Part shown: in pieces, positions 33,263-46,105 of the stretch | Layout: each line of letters starts with the position of its first letter | Numbering within the stretch: the first letter of the stretch is position 1 | DNA from: Cherax quadricarinatus | Lineage: Eukaryota > Arthropoda > Malacostraca > Decapoda > Parastacidae | Direction: 5' to 3' | DNA length: 64,000 bases | NCBI RefSeq assembly: GCF_038502225.1 | Contig: NC_091374.1 | Location: 2,245,550 to 2,309,549 of the forward strand | Position numbers and translations under genes: made by a program | Notes under the pieces: generated by a model | What the model was told of the DNA's origin: nothing | Seen by the model: only the letters and a program-made list of their open reading frames with translations | The model's database searches: none

Positions 33263-35197
33263 TGTGGCTAGTACTGTGGCCACTGTCTTGAACACTATGT
33301 GCTTAGTTGTCCACTTGTTGAGGAATAAGGAGATAGACAGTATAATAATATTGTGACCCCTGAATGGGTCACAATGTATATAATGTATATTGCCTGTTCA
33401 TATAATTTTATATTGCTTATATTTGCGATAATAGCTAAATCGTAAATATATTGCTTTATATTATTATTTGACTTAGTTATATTATTAGGTAGGATGTGAC
33501 ATTTATATATTATTCAGTGCTCATAGTTCAAGTCTTGAGTGTCTAACTACTGTAATTATTGCTCGTTGCTCGTTACGCTGCCAGCTTCTGTGTTGCTGGG
33601 CAGCAGCAGCACGGAGTCACATGATCAAGGGGGTGATCACACCTCGCCTGGGGTAGTCTGCCTGGGCTGCAGTCTCTTGTCTGTTGGACGTTCTTCGAAC
33701 AAGACGTGCCTAGCTCTCCCTTGTTGGAAGATCGTCTTTGTCGCTTTCTTGTTGTTGTTTCTGTGTAACTCTGTTCACAGAACATGGTCTAGACTTAGTG
33801 ATTTTCGACGTTGTACTGAGGTTGTGTGTCACATAGACACTCTGAGAAACTCAGGTCCTGAGCTGTAGCTTCTGACCTAATTTGTACTGGTATCTGTGTA
33901 CTGTCACAGTCGGGGATTTTCTTATGCTGAACTTAGATTCAGTAGTATGGGAGTTTTGTGACTTTTTTGGAGGATCTGCAGATGGTCCCTACTTAGTGTC
34001 GTTATGTTAACTCGTTGTTCCTGATTCTGTGTCACTGTTGCTTGTTATATTGTTGTTCGGCTCATCAGTCGTTTTATTGTTCAAGCAAGCTGTTCTGATT
34101 GCCAGGTTGGTCAAGAAGTTAGTTTATGTGAGGACTTTTAGTCAGTCACTGGTTAAATCTAGTAGAGTTTTGAGACATAACGAACTACATAGAGCACTTA
34201 CACACATACACACAAACTTACTTGTATATATTTGTATGATGTTATTAAATGTTAACAATGTACCAGACGGTACTTAAAAACCATAACGATGTGATATGTG
34301 CCTCCAGCACAATACTACTGTACACCACAGAAGTGATTATTATTATTTTGTTTATATTGATTAATTTAATTTAATTTGAAAATATACGCCTAGACAATTT
34401 TATTAATAAACTTATTAAATGTTAATTTCTTTAGTTAGTAGCCTACCAGTTGTAATCCTGAAGCACTATTGAACTTACTGAATTCTAATGGATAATTGGA
34501 CCAGGATACTGACTACTTGTTACAAAAACCCAGTAACAGGCTGGATGCTAGAAGAGCAGTCCTGTTAACCCTTTTGGGGCCTAGTTCTTAGGCCTGTTGT
34601 ATATCCATGTGCTCTTGCGCTACCCTCCAAAGGATGGATATGAGGCGCACAATAAAATAGCCACTTCGGTGGCAATATCTAAAAAGTCTCTCTCTGCTGG
34701 TATGTGAACAAGACATAATCGTTGATGCTAATGGTATTGTGTGAGGTAATGTTCCCTCCCGTCTTTCCTGGGCCTTTCATCACCCCTTACCCCGATCCGC
34801 TATCCCTGGCCATTTAGCGCCTCTCACAATACGCTATCCTGGGCCCCTCTGGGCGTAGATCAATTATCTACGCTATTCTGATAATCCTCACGGCCAGTAC
34901 CTTGACATCTACGCTCACACAGACGTATTGGATACGCTAGTTTGATCATCGCTTTGGTGGTAGTTATGCAACCTCTACGCAAACGAGGGTTAATTGGATA
35001 GGCGGTGGTTTGGTTATCGTAACCATCGTGATATAAGGATGGTTGATATATAGGTCGTAGTTATCAATTGTATCGGCTTCTTGTGGTGATTTACGTGTGG
35101 TAAGGTCGTTAATGGTGTCTTAATGGTAAAGGGTTATTACTTAGTGGTAGATGGTCGTTACTCATAGCAGAGGAGACTAATAGAAAAGCCCTGGGAT
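33263..35197. other. Longest low-copy segment of the window, AT-rich
   Basis: About 1.9 kb without tandem repeats and without a recognisable gene. An exact inverted repeat TGTGACCC...GGGTCACA lies at 33352-33373; the segment from there to about 34538 (ending cagtaaca) begins TG and ends CA like a solo LTR, but no target-site duplication is visible. The words ctacgct and tacgct recur between about 34790 and 34990. Frames of about 80-110 codons at 33539-33868 and 34029-34277 show no known domain. Confidence 0.5.
34545..34690. mobile_element. Probable dispersed repeat fragment
   Basis: The stretch from cctgttaacccttttgggg to agccacttcggtggcaat resembles a repeat I associate with decapod transcripts and genomes. 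It includes an inverted word, atccat...atggat, around gtgctcttgcgct. No frame is present and the class is uncertain. Confidence 0.35.
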
Positions 35198-35459
35198 ACC
35201 TGCTGTCACTGTTCACCTAGCAGTGAGTAGGTACCTGGGTGTTAGTCACCTTACACCTGCTGTCACTGTTCACCTAGCAGTGAGTAGGTACCTGGGTGTT
35301 AGTCACCTTACACCTGCTGTCACTGTTCACCTAGCAGTGAGTAGGTACCTGAATGTTTGTCACCTTACACCTGCTGTCACTTCACCTAACAGTAAGTAGG
35401 TACCTGAGTGTTAGTCACCTTACACCTATTGTCAGTATTCACCTGGCAGTAAGTAGGTG
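35198..35459. repeat. 57-bp satellite homologous to the SINE body
   Basis: Four to five copies of a 57-bp unit with cctgctgtcactgttcacc, tagcagtgagtaggtacctg and ggtgttagtcacctta (spacing 35198, 35255, 35312). The same segment forms the body of the SINE at 25771-26185 (in reverse there), where it is also repeated about three times. There is no tRNA head here, so this is either a headless SINE remnant or a satellite amplified from SINE sequence. Confidence 0.88.
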
Positions 35460-35748
35460 TCATCCAGTGTCCTTCAGCATCATCCAGTGTCCTCCAGCAT
35501 CTTGGTGGTCTCCAGCATCATCCAGTGTCCTCCAGCATCTTGGTGGTCTCCAGCATCATCCAGTGTCCTCCAGCATCTTGGTGGTCTCCAGCATCATCCA
35601 GTGTCCTCCAGCATCTTGGTGGTCTCCAGCATCATCCAGTGTCCTCCAGCATCTTGGTGGTCTCCAGCATCATCCAGTGTCCTCCAGCATCTTGGTGGTC
35701 TCCAGCATCATCCAGTGTCCTCCAGCATCTTGGTGGTCTCCAGCATCT
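35460..35748. repeat. 38-bp minisatellite array
   Basis: About seven nearly identical copies of a 38-bp unit, catcatccagtgtcctccag followed by catcttggtggtctccag. It is joined directly to the SINE-related repeats. Confidence 0.97.
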
Positions 35749-35995
35749 TCACTCAACACTGGTTGGAGGCTGGACCTGCCTCTCTATTTCTTAAAATCCT
35801 CTCATTATTGCTTCTTGAAGAATGGCTTTGAGGAGGGAGGCTCTCATCCTTATTGTGGTCTTCTGTTTTGCATATAGATTCTCCTAGAGGTAAATAAAAT
35901 ACTGTGATAAAGCTTGCAGTTTATTGTCTAAATGATCTTGGTTAGAATTATTGACACATGTTTATATAGTAGTAGTAAATAGGTACTTGGCAGTT
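35749..35995. other. Short spacer
   Basis: Low-copy sequence; nothing recognised. Confidence 0.4.
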
Positions 35996-36215
35996 AGTTG
36001 GTTGTTGTGGGTTGTATACTAGTGTTGTTGTGGGTTGTATACTAGTGTTGTTGTGGGTTGTATACTAGTGTTGTTGTGGGTTGTTGAGGGTTGTATACTA
36101 GTGTTGTTGAGGGCTCTATACTAGTGTTGTATACTGGAGCTGTTGTGGGTTGTTCACTAGGAGTGTTGTGGGTTGTTGAGGGTTGTATACTAGGATTATT
36201 GTGGATTGTATATAC
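35996..36215. repeat. 23-bp minisatellite, degenerate
   Basis: About nine units of ttgttgtgggttgtatacta followed by gtg. The last five units are rearranged, with inserted gttgaggg or gagctgtt. Confidence 0.93.
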
Positions 36216-36423
36216 TAGGATGAACAACCTAAGGACCTCAGTGACAATCAACCACACCTCTTTGTTTACATTGGGTTATTAACCCCAAGAAGTGTTCTTC
36301 AAGATGGAGCATCCCACCTTAGTGTGTGTTGAGCACTCTCAGGGATGGGGGGGGGAGGAATATGAATAGCCAGCTGTCACCACCTTTGTATTGAAGGACT
36401 GGGATACCTGGCTGTGATTAATC

Positions 36424-36575
36424 CTAGAGATGCGGAGGTATTATCCCGGAGATGCTGAGGTGGTATCCCAGAGATGCTGAGGTAGTATGCTAAAGATGCT
36501 GAGGAAGCATCCCAGAAATGCTGAGGTAGCATCCCAGAGATACTGAGGTATTATCCCGGAGATGCTGAGGTATCC
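36424..36575. repeat. 22-bp minisatellite, degenerate
   Basis: About seven units of cccagagatgctgaggtagt followed by at, with many substitutions; an old array. Confidence 0.9.
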
Positions 36576-37473
36576 AGGAGACGAGCAAAGCCTTTGTTGT
36601 TGAGGTAGTTTATACACTGAGGCGCTGAAGAGAGAGTTTGGTGAGGTCTATTGACTGTGTGTTGGGAGGGAGGGAAGGAGGAAGGGTAGGTGTCTTCAGC
36701 CGACCAAGCTATCAGGCCAGAAATCTTGATTAATTGCCCGGACGTGCTGACGGGTCCGCGTTTTGACTTTACAGGGAGCCAGACTTGTTGTGTCTTGCTT
36801 CCTCTTGCTAATGTTCACTCCCTGAGAGAGAGTTAAGATGGCCAAGGGAGGGCGTATATTAGGAGGTGGTGTTAAGGTTGCACTGAGTGGTTGAAGTGAC
36901 ACCCTGGGTAGGTGATTATCACCTGGAGTTTATCCTAGTCAGGTGAGTAACACCTTCGTCAGATGACTTTCTCCTGACGGACAGGACAACAACAGCATCC
37001 AGCAATTGTTGGTAGCAGTTGATACAAAGGGAAACAGGGTGCCATCTTCAGCGGCCTCCTCTTACCCCCTAGTACCATCCATCCCAGTGCCACGACCATC
37101 CCAGCATAATGGCACCCTTTCTGGCACTCTCACAAGACCTGCCTAGGCCTCCTTCCCACTTTCCTCTCCCACCTGTACTCTCATTAGTTCCTCTCCCACT
37201 GATACAAACACTTGGCTCTCGTTACCATCTCTCTCAGATCTGTATAATTGTAATGTTCATGGGAGGACTGCCACTGCTATATAAATTCGCGTCTCGGAAT
37301 ATATATAAATATTTATGCTTCTTGATATTTGTGCTCTGTTTGTTGGAAGGAAGCCTTTGAAGCTGTCGTAGTTGATGTACCTTTGTTGGGATAGTTGATG
37401 GTATCCAGGTCACTCGACTGACGTTATTAGTTCCGACTGACATATTTCAACACTGTTCTTCCCTATTTGTGGT
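36576..37473. other. Low-copy spacer
   Basis: About 900 bp with no recognised gene or repeat. An 83-codon plus-strand frame at 37109-37360 has a hydrophobic C-terminal half but no known domain, and I do not call it a gene. Confidence 0.45.
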
Positions 37474-37688
37474 TGCAGGGGTCGATTCATAGCTCCTGGC
37501 CCCGCCTCTTCGCTGGTCGCTACTAGATTCACCCTCTTCCTGCTCCATGAGCTTTATCATACCTCTTCTTAAAGCTATGTATGGATCCTTCCTCCACTAC
37601 CTCACTCTCCAGATTGTTCTACTGCCTGACAACTCTGTGACTGAAGAAATACTTCCTAACATCACTGTGACTCATCTGAGTCACAGTG
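37474..37688 (-). pseudogene. LINE reverse transcriptase C-terminal fragment, with stops
   Basis: The minus strand reads MSHSDVRKYFFSHRVVRQ, then meets a stop where other copies continue with a WN.L segment. It resumes as EEGSIHSFKKRYDKAHGAG and ends at cccctgcaacc. Same family as 23631-23984, truncated further and inactivated. Confidence 0.75.
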
Positions 37689-38095
37689 TGTGTATGTGAC
37701 CCATCCTGTGTGATGGTATATGACAGGGTAAAGAGAACGTCCCTCACACTCTCCTCGCCTACCCTCTCCTTCCTCACACTTACTTTATTCCTGCTATCAG
37801 TAGAGTTGCAGCAGCTCTCTCCTTCCTTCCTTCCCTCCTTCACTTCTGCCCTCACTTACCTCCCTCACTCGTTCACTAATTCCTCCATTCTCACTCTCCA
37901 ACCATTGAAAAAATTATCCACTCTTTTATACACTTCAAACTTAAATGCTTCCATTACTCTCCTCCTCCTCTTCTTTCTTCTCCTCTTCCTCCTCCTCCTC
38001 CTCTTTCTTCTCCTCTCCTCTACCCTATTTAGATTTATGTCTCCTCTTCCCCTATGAAAAACTATCACATACGCGAGAACTTGTAAGCAGAAGAC
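37689..38095. other. Pyrimidine-rich spacer
   Basis: Includes a (CTC/CTT)n tract at about 37957-38030. The minus-strand KRRRR-rich frame over it is microsatellite-encoded and not a gene. Confidence 0.6.
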
Positions 38096-41000
38096 AACCT
38101 TCTTGAAGACAACCATCTTGAAGACAACCATCTTGAAGACAACCATCTTGAAGACAACCATCTTGAAGACAACCATCTTGAAGACAACCTTCTTGAAGAC
38201 AACCATCTTGAAGACAACCATCTTGAAGACAACCATCTTGAAGACAACCATCTTGAAGACAACCATCTTGAAGACAACCTTCTTGAAGACAACCATCTTG
38301 AAGACAACCTTCTTGAAGACAACCATCTTGAAGACAACCATCTTGAAGACAACCATCTTGAAGACAACCATCTTGAAGACAACCTTCTTGAAGACAACCA
38401 TCTTGAAGACAACCATCTTGAAGACAACCTTCTTGAAGACAACCATCTTGAAGACAACCATCTTGAAGACAACCATCTTGAAGACAATCATCTTGAAGAC
38501 AACCTTCTTGAAGACAACCATCTTGAAGACAATCATCTTGAAGACAACCTTCTTGAAGACAACCATCTTGAAGACAATCATCTTGAAGACAACCATCTTG
38601 AAGACAACCATCTTGAAGACAATCATCTTGAAGACAACCTTCTTGAAGACAACCATCTTGAAGACAATCATCTTGAAGACAACCTTCTTGAAGACAACCA
38701 TCTTGAAGACAATCATCTTGAAGACAACCATCTTGAAGACAACCATCTTGAAGACAATCATCTTGAAGACAACCATCTTGAAGACAACCATCTTGAAGAC
38801 AACCATCTTGAAGACAATCATCTTGAAGACAACCATCTTGAAGACAACCTTCTTGAAGACAACCTTCTTGAAGACAACCTTCTTGAAGACAACCATCTTG
38901 AAGACAACCATCTTGAAGACAACCTTCTTGAAGACAACCTTCTTGAAGACAACCTTCTTGAAGACAACCTTCTTGAAGACAACCATCTTGAAGACAACCT
39001 TCTTGAAGACAACCTTCTTGAAGACAACCTTCTTGAAGACAACCTTCTTGAAGACAACCTTCTTGAAGACAACCTTCTTGAAGACAACCATCTTGAAGAC
39101 AACCATCTTGAAGACAACCTTCTTGAAGACAACCATCTTGAAGACAACCATCTTGAAGACAACCATCTTGAAGACAACCTTCTTGAAGACAACCTTCTTG
39201 AAGACAACCATCTTGAAGACAACCTTCTTGAAGACAACCATCTTGAAGACAACCTTCTTGAAGACAACCATCTTGAAGACAACCTTCTTGAAGACAACCT
39301 TCTTGAAGACAACCATCTTGAAGAACTTCTTGAAGACAACCTTCTTGAAGACAACCTTCTTGAAGACAACCATCTTGAAGACAACCATCTTGAAGACAAT
39401 CATCTTGAAGACAACCATCTTGAAGACAACCATCTTGAAGACAACCTTCTTGAAGACAACCTTCTTGAAGACAACCATCTTGAAGAACTTCTTGAAGACA
39501 ACCTTCTTGAAGACAACCTTCTTGAAGACAACCTTCTTGAAGACAACCATCTTGAAGACAACCATCTTGAAGACAACCTTCTTGAAGACAACCTTCTTGA
39601 AGACAACCATCTTGAAGACAACCATCTTGAAGACAACCTTCTTGAAGACAACCTTCTTGAAGACAACCTTCTTGAAGACAACCTTCTTGAAGACAACCTT
39701 CTTGAAGACAACCTTCTTGAAGACAACCATCTTGAAGACAACCATCTTGAAGACAACCATCTTGAAGACAACCTTCTTGAAGACAACCATCTTGAAGACA
39801 ACCATCTTGAAGACAACCTTCTTGAAGACAACCTTCTTGAAGACAACCATCTTGAAGACAACCATCTTGAAGACAACCATCTTCAAGACAACCATCTTGA
39901 AGACAACCATCTTGAAGACAACCATCTTGAAGACAACCTTCTTGAAGACAACCTTCTTGAAGACAACCTTCTTGAAGACAACCTTCTTGAAGACAACCAT
40001 CTTGAAGACAACCATCTTGAAGACAACCATCTTGAAGACAACCTTCTTGAAGACAACCTTCTTGAAGACAACCATCTTGAAGACAACCTTCTTGAAGACA
40101 ACCTTCTTGAAGACAACCATCTTGAAGACAATCATCTTGAAGACAACCATCTTGAAGACAACCTTCTTGAAGACTACCATCTTGAAGACAACCATCTTGA
40201 AGACAACCATCTTGAAGACTACCATCTTGAAGACAACCATCTTGAAGACAACCATCTTGAAGACAACCATCTTGAAGACAACCTTCTTGAAGACAACCTT
40301 CTTGAAGACAACCATCTTGAAGACAACCATCTTGAAGACAACCTTCTTGAAGACAACCATCTTGAAGACAACCATCTTGAAGACAACCTTCTTGAAGACA
40401 ACCTTCTTGAAGACAACCTTCTTGAAGACAACCTTCTTGAAGACAACCTTCTTGAAGACAACCATCTTGAAGACAACCTTCTTGAAGACAACCATCTTGA
40501 AGACAACCATCTTGAAGACAACCTTCTTGAAGACAACCATCTTGAAGACAACCTTCTTGAAGACAACCATCTTGAAGACAACCATCTTGAAGACAACCAT
40601 CTTGAAGACAACCTTCTTGAAGACAACCTTCTTGAAGACAACCTTCTTGAAGACAACCTTCTTGAAGACAACCATCTTGAAGAACTTCTTGAAGACAACC
40701 TTCTTGAAGACAACCTTCTTGAAGACAACCATCTTGAAGACAATCATCTTGAAGACAACCATCTTGAAGACAACCATCTTGAAGACAATCATCTTGAAGA
40801 CAACCATCTTGAAGACAACCATCTTGAAGACAACCTTCTTGAAGACAACCTTCTTGAAGACAACCATCTTGAAGAACTTCTTGAAGACAACCTTCTTGAA
40901 GACAACCTTCTTGAAGACAACCTTCTTGAAGACAACCATCTTGAAGACAACCATCTTGAAGACAACCTTCTTGAAGACAACCTTCTTGAAGACAACCATC

Positions 41001-44000
41001 TTGAAGACAACCATCTTGAAGACAACCTTCTTGAAGACAACCTTCTTGAAGACAACCTTCTTGAAGACAACCTTCTTGAAGACAACCTTCTTGAAGACAA
41101 CCTTCTTGAAGACAACCATCTTGAAGACAACCATCTTGAAGACAACCATCTTGAAGACAACCTTCTTGAAGACAACCATCTTGAAGACAACCATCTTGAA
41201 GACAACCTTCTTGAAGACAACCTTCTTGAAGACAACCATCTTGAAGACAACCATCTTGAAGACAACCATCTTCAAGACAACCATCTTGAAGACAACCATC
41301 TTGAAGACAACCATCTTGAAGACAACCTTCTTGAAGACAACCTTCTTGAAGACAACCTTCTTGAAGACAACCTTCTTGAAGACAACCATCTTGAAGACAA
41401 CCATCTTGAAGACAACCATCTTGAAGACAACCTTCTTGAAGACAACCTTCTTGAAGACAACCATCTTGAAGACAACCTTCTTGAAGACAACCTTCTTGAA
41501 GACAACCATCTTGAAGACAATCATCTTGAAGACAACCATCTTGAAGACAACCTTCTTGAAGACAACCTTCTTGAAGACAACCATCTTGAAGACAACCATC
41601 TTGAAGACAACCATCTTGAAGACAACCATCTTGAAGACAACCATCTTGAAGACAACCATCTTGAAGACAACCATCTTGAAGACAACCTTCTTGAAGACTA
41701 CCATCTTGAAGACAACCATCTTGAAGACAACCTTCTTGAAGACAACCATCTTGAAGACAACCATCTTGAAGACAACCTTCTTGAAGACAACCATCTTGAA
41801 GACAACCTTCTTGAAGACAACCTTCTTGAAGACAACCATCTTGAAGACAACCATCTTGAAGACAACCATCTTGAAGACAACCTTCTTGAAGACAACCTTC
41901 TTGAAGACAACCATCTTGAAGAACTTCTTGAAGACAACCTTCTTGAAGACAACCTTCTTGAAGACAACCATCTTGAAGACAATCATCTTGAAGACAACCA
42001 TCTTGAAGACAACCATCTTGAAGACAACCATCTTGAAGACAACCTTCTTGAAGACAACCTTCTTGAAGACAACCTTCTTGAAGACAACCTTCTTGAAGAC
42101 AACCATCTTGAAGACAACCATCTTGAAGACAACCATCTTGAAGACAACCTTCTTGAAGACAACCTTCTTGAAGACAACCATCTTGAAGACAACCTTCTTG
42201 AAGACAACCTTCTTGAAGACAACCATCTTGAAGACAATCATCTTGAAGACAACCATCTTGAAGACAACCTTCTTGAAGACAACCTTCTTGAAGACAACCA
42301 TCTTGAAGACAACCATCTTGAAGACAACCATCTTGAAGACAACCATCTTGAAGACAACCATCTTGAAGACAACCATCTTGAAGACAACCATCTTGAAGAC
42401 AACCATCTTGAAGACAACCTTCTTGAAGACTACCATCTTGAAGACAACCATCTTGAAGACAACCTTCTTGAAGACAACCATCTTGAAGACAACCATCTTG
42501 AAGACAATCATCTTGAAGACAACCATCTTGAAGACAACCATCTTGAAGACTACCATCTTGAAGACAACCATCTTGAAGACAACCATCTTGAAGACTACCA
42601 TCTTGAAGACAACCATCTTGAAGACAACCATCTTGAAGACAACCATCTTGAAGACAACCTTCTTGAAGACAACCTTCTTGAAGACAACCATCTTGAAGAC
42701 AACCATCTTGAAGACAACCTTCTTGAAGACAACCATCTTGAAGACAACCATCTTGAAGACAACCTTCTTGAAGACAACCATCTTGAAGACAACCTTCTTG
42801 AAGACAACCATCTTGAAGACAACCATCTTGAAGACAACCATCTTGAAGACAACCTTCTTGAAGACAACCTTCTTGAAGACAACCTTCTTGAAGACAACCT
42901 TCTTGAAGACAACCATCTTGAAGAACTTCTTGAAGACAACCTTCTTGAAGACAACCTTCTTGAAGACAACCATCTTGAAGACAATCATCTTGAAGACAAC
43001 CATCTTGAAGACAACCATCTTGAAGACAACCATCTTGAAGACAACCTTCTTGAAGACAACCTTCTTGAAGACAACCTTCTTGAAGACAACCTTCTTGAAG
43101 ACAACCATCTTGAAGACAACCTTCTTGAAGACAACCATCTTGAAGACAACCTTCTTGAAGACAACCTTCTTGAAGACAACCATCTTGAAGACAACCTTCT
43201 TGAAGACAACCTTCTTGAAGACAACCATCTTGAAGACAATCATCTTGAAGACAACCATCTTGAAGACAACCTTCTTGAAGACAACCTTCTTGAAGACAAC
43301 CTTCTTGAAGACAACCATCTTGAAGACAACCTTCTTGAAGACAACCATCTTGAAGACAACCATCTTGAAGACAACCATCTTGAAGACAACCATCTTGAAG
43401 ACAACCATCTTGAAGACAACCATCTTGAAGACAACCATCTTGAAGACAACCTTCTTGAAGACAACCATCTTGAAGACAACCATCTTGAAGACAACCATCT
43501 TGAAGACAACCATCTTGAAGACAACCTTCTTGAAGACTACCATCTTGAAGACAACCATCTTGAAGACAACCATCTTGAAGACAACCTTCTTGAAGACAAC
43601 CATCTTGAAGACAACCATCTTGAAGACAACCATCTTGAAGACAACCATCTTGAAGACAACCATCTTGAAGACTACCATCTTGAAGACAACCATCTTGAAG
43701 ACAACCATCTTGAAGACAACCATCTTGAAGACTACCATCTTGAAGACAACCTTCTTGAAGACAACCATCTTGAAGACAACCTTCTTGAAGACAACCTTCT
43801 TGAAGACAACCATCTTGAAGACAACCTTCTTGAAGACAACCTTCTTGAAGACAACCATCTTGAAGACAATCATCTTGAAGACAACCATCTTGAAGACAAC
43901 CTTCTTGAAGACAACCTTCTTGAAGACAACCTTCTTGAAGACAACCATCTTGAAGACAACCTTCTTGAAGACAACCATCTTGAAGACAACCATCTTGAAG

Positions 44001-44572
44001 ACAACCATCTTGAAGACAACCATCTTGAAGACAACCATCTTGAAGACAACCATCTTGAAGACAACCATCTTGAAGACAACCTTCTTGAAGACAACCATCT
44101 TGAAGACAACCATCTTGAAGACAACCATCTTGAAGACAACCATCTTGAAGACAACCTTCTTGAAGACTACCATCTTGAAGACAACCATCTTGAAGACAAC
44201 CTTCTTGAAGACAACCATCTTGAAGACAACCATCTTGAAGACAACCATCTTGAAGACAACCATCTTGAAGACAACCATCTTGAAGACTACCATCTTGAAG
44301 ACAACCATCTTGAAGACAACCATCTTGAAGACAACCATCTTGAAGACAACCATCTTGAAGACTACCATCTTGAAGACAACCATCTTGAAGACAACCATCT
44401 TGAAGACAACCATCTTGAAGACAACCTTCTTGAAGACAACCATCTTGAAGACAACCATCTTGAAGACAACCTTCTTGAAGACAACCATCTTGAAGACAAC
44501 CTTCTTGAAGACAACCTTCTTGAAGACAACCATCTTGAAGACAACCATCTTGAAGACAACCATCTTGAAGAC
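38096..44572. repeat. Giant 15-bp minisatellite array
   Basis: About 430 copies of catcttgaagacaac over 6.5 kb. The two main versions start cat or ctt; minor ones end aat or tac. Every length change I could see is a multiple of 3: a 12-bp unit (gaagaacttcttg junction) occurs at about 39320, 39480, 40680, 40870, 41910 and 42920, and no frame-breaking indel is visible. So the plus strand is open as ILKTT/FLKTT and the minus strand in several frames (VVFKM, CLQDG, SSRWL) for up to 2250 codons. These frames begin at non-ATG codons or inside the repeat and are open simultaneously on both strands, so I treat them as shadows. Large internal duplications are present (see findings). Confidence 0.98.
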
Positions 44573-45013
44573 AAGAAAGAGGGTACAAAGGAAGACAATG
44601 TCAAGTTTCGAGGTAGAATTGAACACATTCCGTTAATGTGTTTACGTTACTGTTAACGTGGAGGGACGCCACCATACTGTTAATGGGGAGGAACGCCCCT
44701 ACTGTTAACGCGGAGATTCTCGCCCCATTAACACCAATGTTAAGATGAAATGGGAAAACGGAAGAGAGAATTTGAGAGAAGAGGGTAGAGGAGGAGAAGA
44801 AGGTAGAAGAGAAGAGGGTAGAGAAGGTAGAAGAGGGCAAAAAGAAAAGGGTAGAGCAAAAGATGGGTAAATGAGAAGCGGGTAGAGAAGAGGGCAGAGA
44901 TGTGAGAGGAGATAAGAGACTCTGGGTAAATGCTTGACCAAACTTACCTTAACTAAGCAATTCAGATTCGACAAGTGAAGAGTTGTATGTCGCATCCTGG
45001 ACCACCACCCCAT
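44573..45013. other. Spacer with degenerate and purine-rich repeats
   Basis: A short degenerate repeat of ctgttaacg.ggag occurs at about 44648-44716. A purine-rich GA tract with gagaagagggtagag words covers 44757-44910. No gene recognised. Confidence 0.6.
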
Positions 45014-46105
45014 CCTGGGGAGGCTGTCCTGGGGAGGTTGTCCTGGGGAGGTTGTCCTGGGGAGGCTGTCCTGGGGAGGTTGTCCTGGGGAGGTTGTCAT
45101 GGGGAGGTTGTACTGGGAAGGTTGTCCTGGGGAGGTTGTCCTGGGGAGGCTGTCCTGGGGAGGTTGTCCTGGGGAGGTTGTACTGGGAAGGTTGTCCTGG
45201 GGAGGTTGTCCTGGGGAGGTTGTCATGGGGAGGCTGTCATGGGGAGGTTGTCATGGGGAGGCTGTCCTGGGGAGGTTGTCCTGGGAAGGTTGTACTGGGA
45301 AGGTTGTCCTGGGGAGGTTGTCCTGGGGAGGTTGTCCTGGGGAGGTTGTCATGGGGAGGCTGTCCTGGGGAGGTTGTCCTGGGGAGGTTGTCCTGGGGAG
45401 GTTGTACTGGGAAGGTTGTCCTGGGGAGGTTGTCCTGGGGAGGTTGTCATGGGAAGGTTGTCCTGGGGAGGTTGTCCTGGGGATGTTGTCCTAGGGAGGT
45501 TGTCCTGGGAAGGTTGTCCTGGGGAGGTTGTCCTGGGAAGGTTGTCCTTGGGAGGTTGTCCTTGGGAGGTTGTCATGGGGAGGTTGTCCTGGGAAGGTTG
45601 TCCTGGGGTGGTTGTCCTTGGGAGGTTGTCCTGGGGAGGTTGTCCTGGGGAGACTGTTCTGGGGTGGTTGTCCTTGGGAGGTTGTCCTTGGGAGGCTGTC
45701 CTGGGGAGGTTGTCCTGGGGAGGTTGTCCTGGGGAGGCTGTCCTGGGGAGGTTGTCCTGGGGAGGTTGTCCTGGGGAGGTTGTCCTGGGAAGGTTGTCTT
45801 GGGGATGTTGTCCTAGGGAGGTTGTCCTGGGAAGGTTGTCCTGGGAAGGTTGTCCTGGGGAGGCTGTCCTGGGGTGGTTGTCCTTGGGAGGTTGTCATGG
45901 GGAGGTTGTCCTGGGAAGGTTGTCCTGGGGTGGTTGTCCTTGGGAGGTTGTCCTGGGGAGGTTGTCCTGGGGAGACTGTCCTGGGGTGGTTGTCCTTGGG
46001 AGGTTGTCCTTGGGAGGCTGTCCTGGGGAGGTTGTCCTGGGGAGGCTGTCCTGGGAAGGTTGTCCTTGGGAGGCTGTCCTGGGGTGGTTGTGTTAGGGAG
46101 GTTGT
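45014..46105. repeat. 14-bp G-rich minisatellite array
   Basis: About 78 copies of gaggttgtcctggg with gaggctg, ttggga, catggg and tactggga variants, all keeping 14-bp spacing. Frames stay open because three units are 14 codons with no stop. Confidence 0.97.

Noticed and set aside
33539..33868. 109-codon plus-strand frame
   Set aside because: No recognisable domain, no splice or promoter context; length expected by chance.
33352..34538. Solo LTR (TGTGACCC start, cagtaaca end)
   Set aside because: No target-site duplication, no polypurine tract or primer site to test, and the right end was chosen only for its CA; kept as a note in the spacer entry.
37109..37360. 83-codon frame with hydrophobic C-terminal half
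   Set aside because: Could be a membrane peptide, but nothing else supports a gene.
37865..44636. Open frames of about 2180-2250 codons on both strands (KTTIL, VFKMV, CLQDG repeats)
   Set aside because: They follow from a 15-bp stop-free unit; both strands and several frames are open together, starts are non-ATG, and no domain is present.
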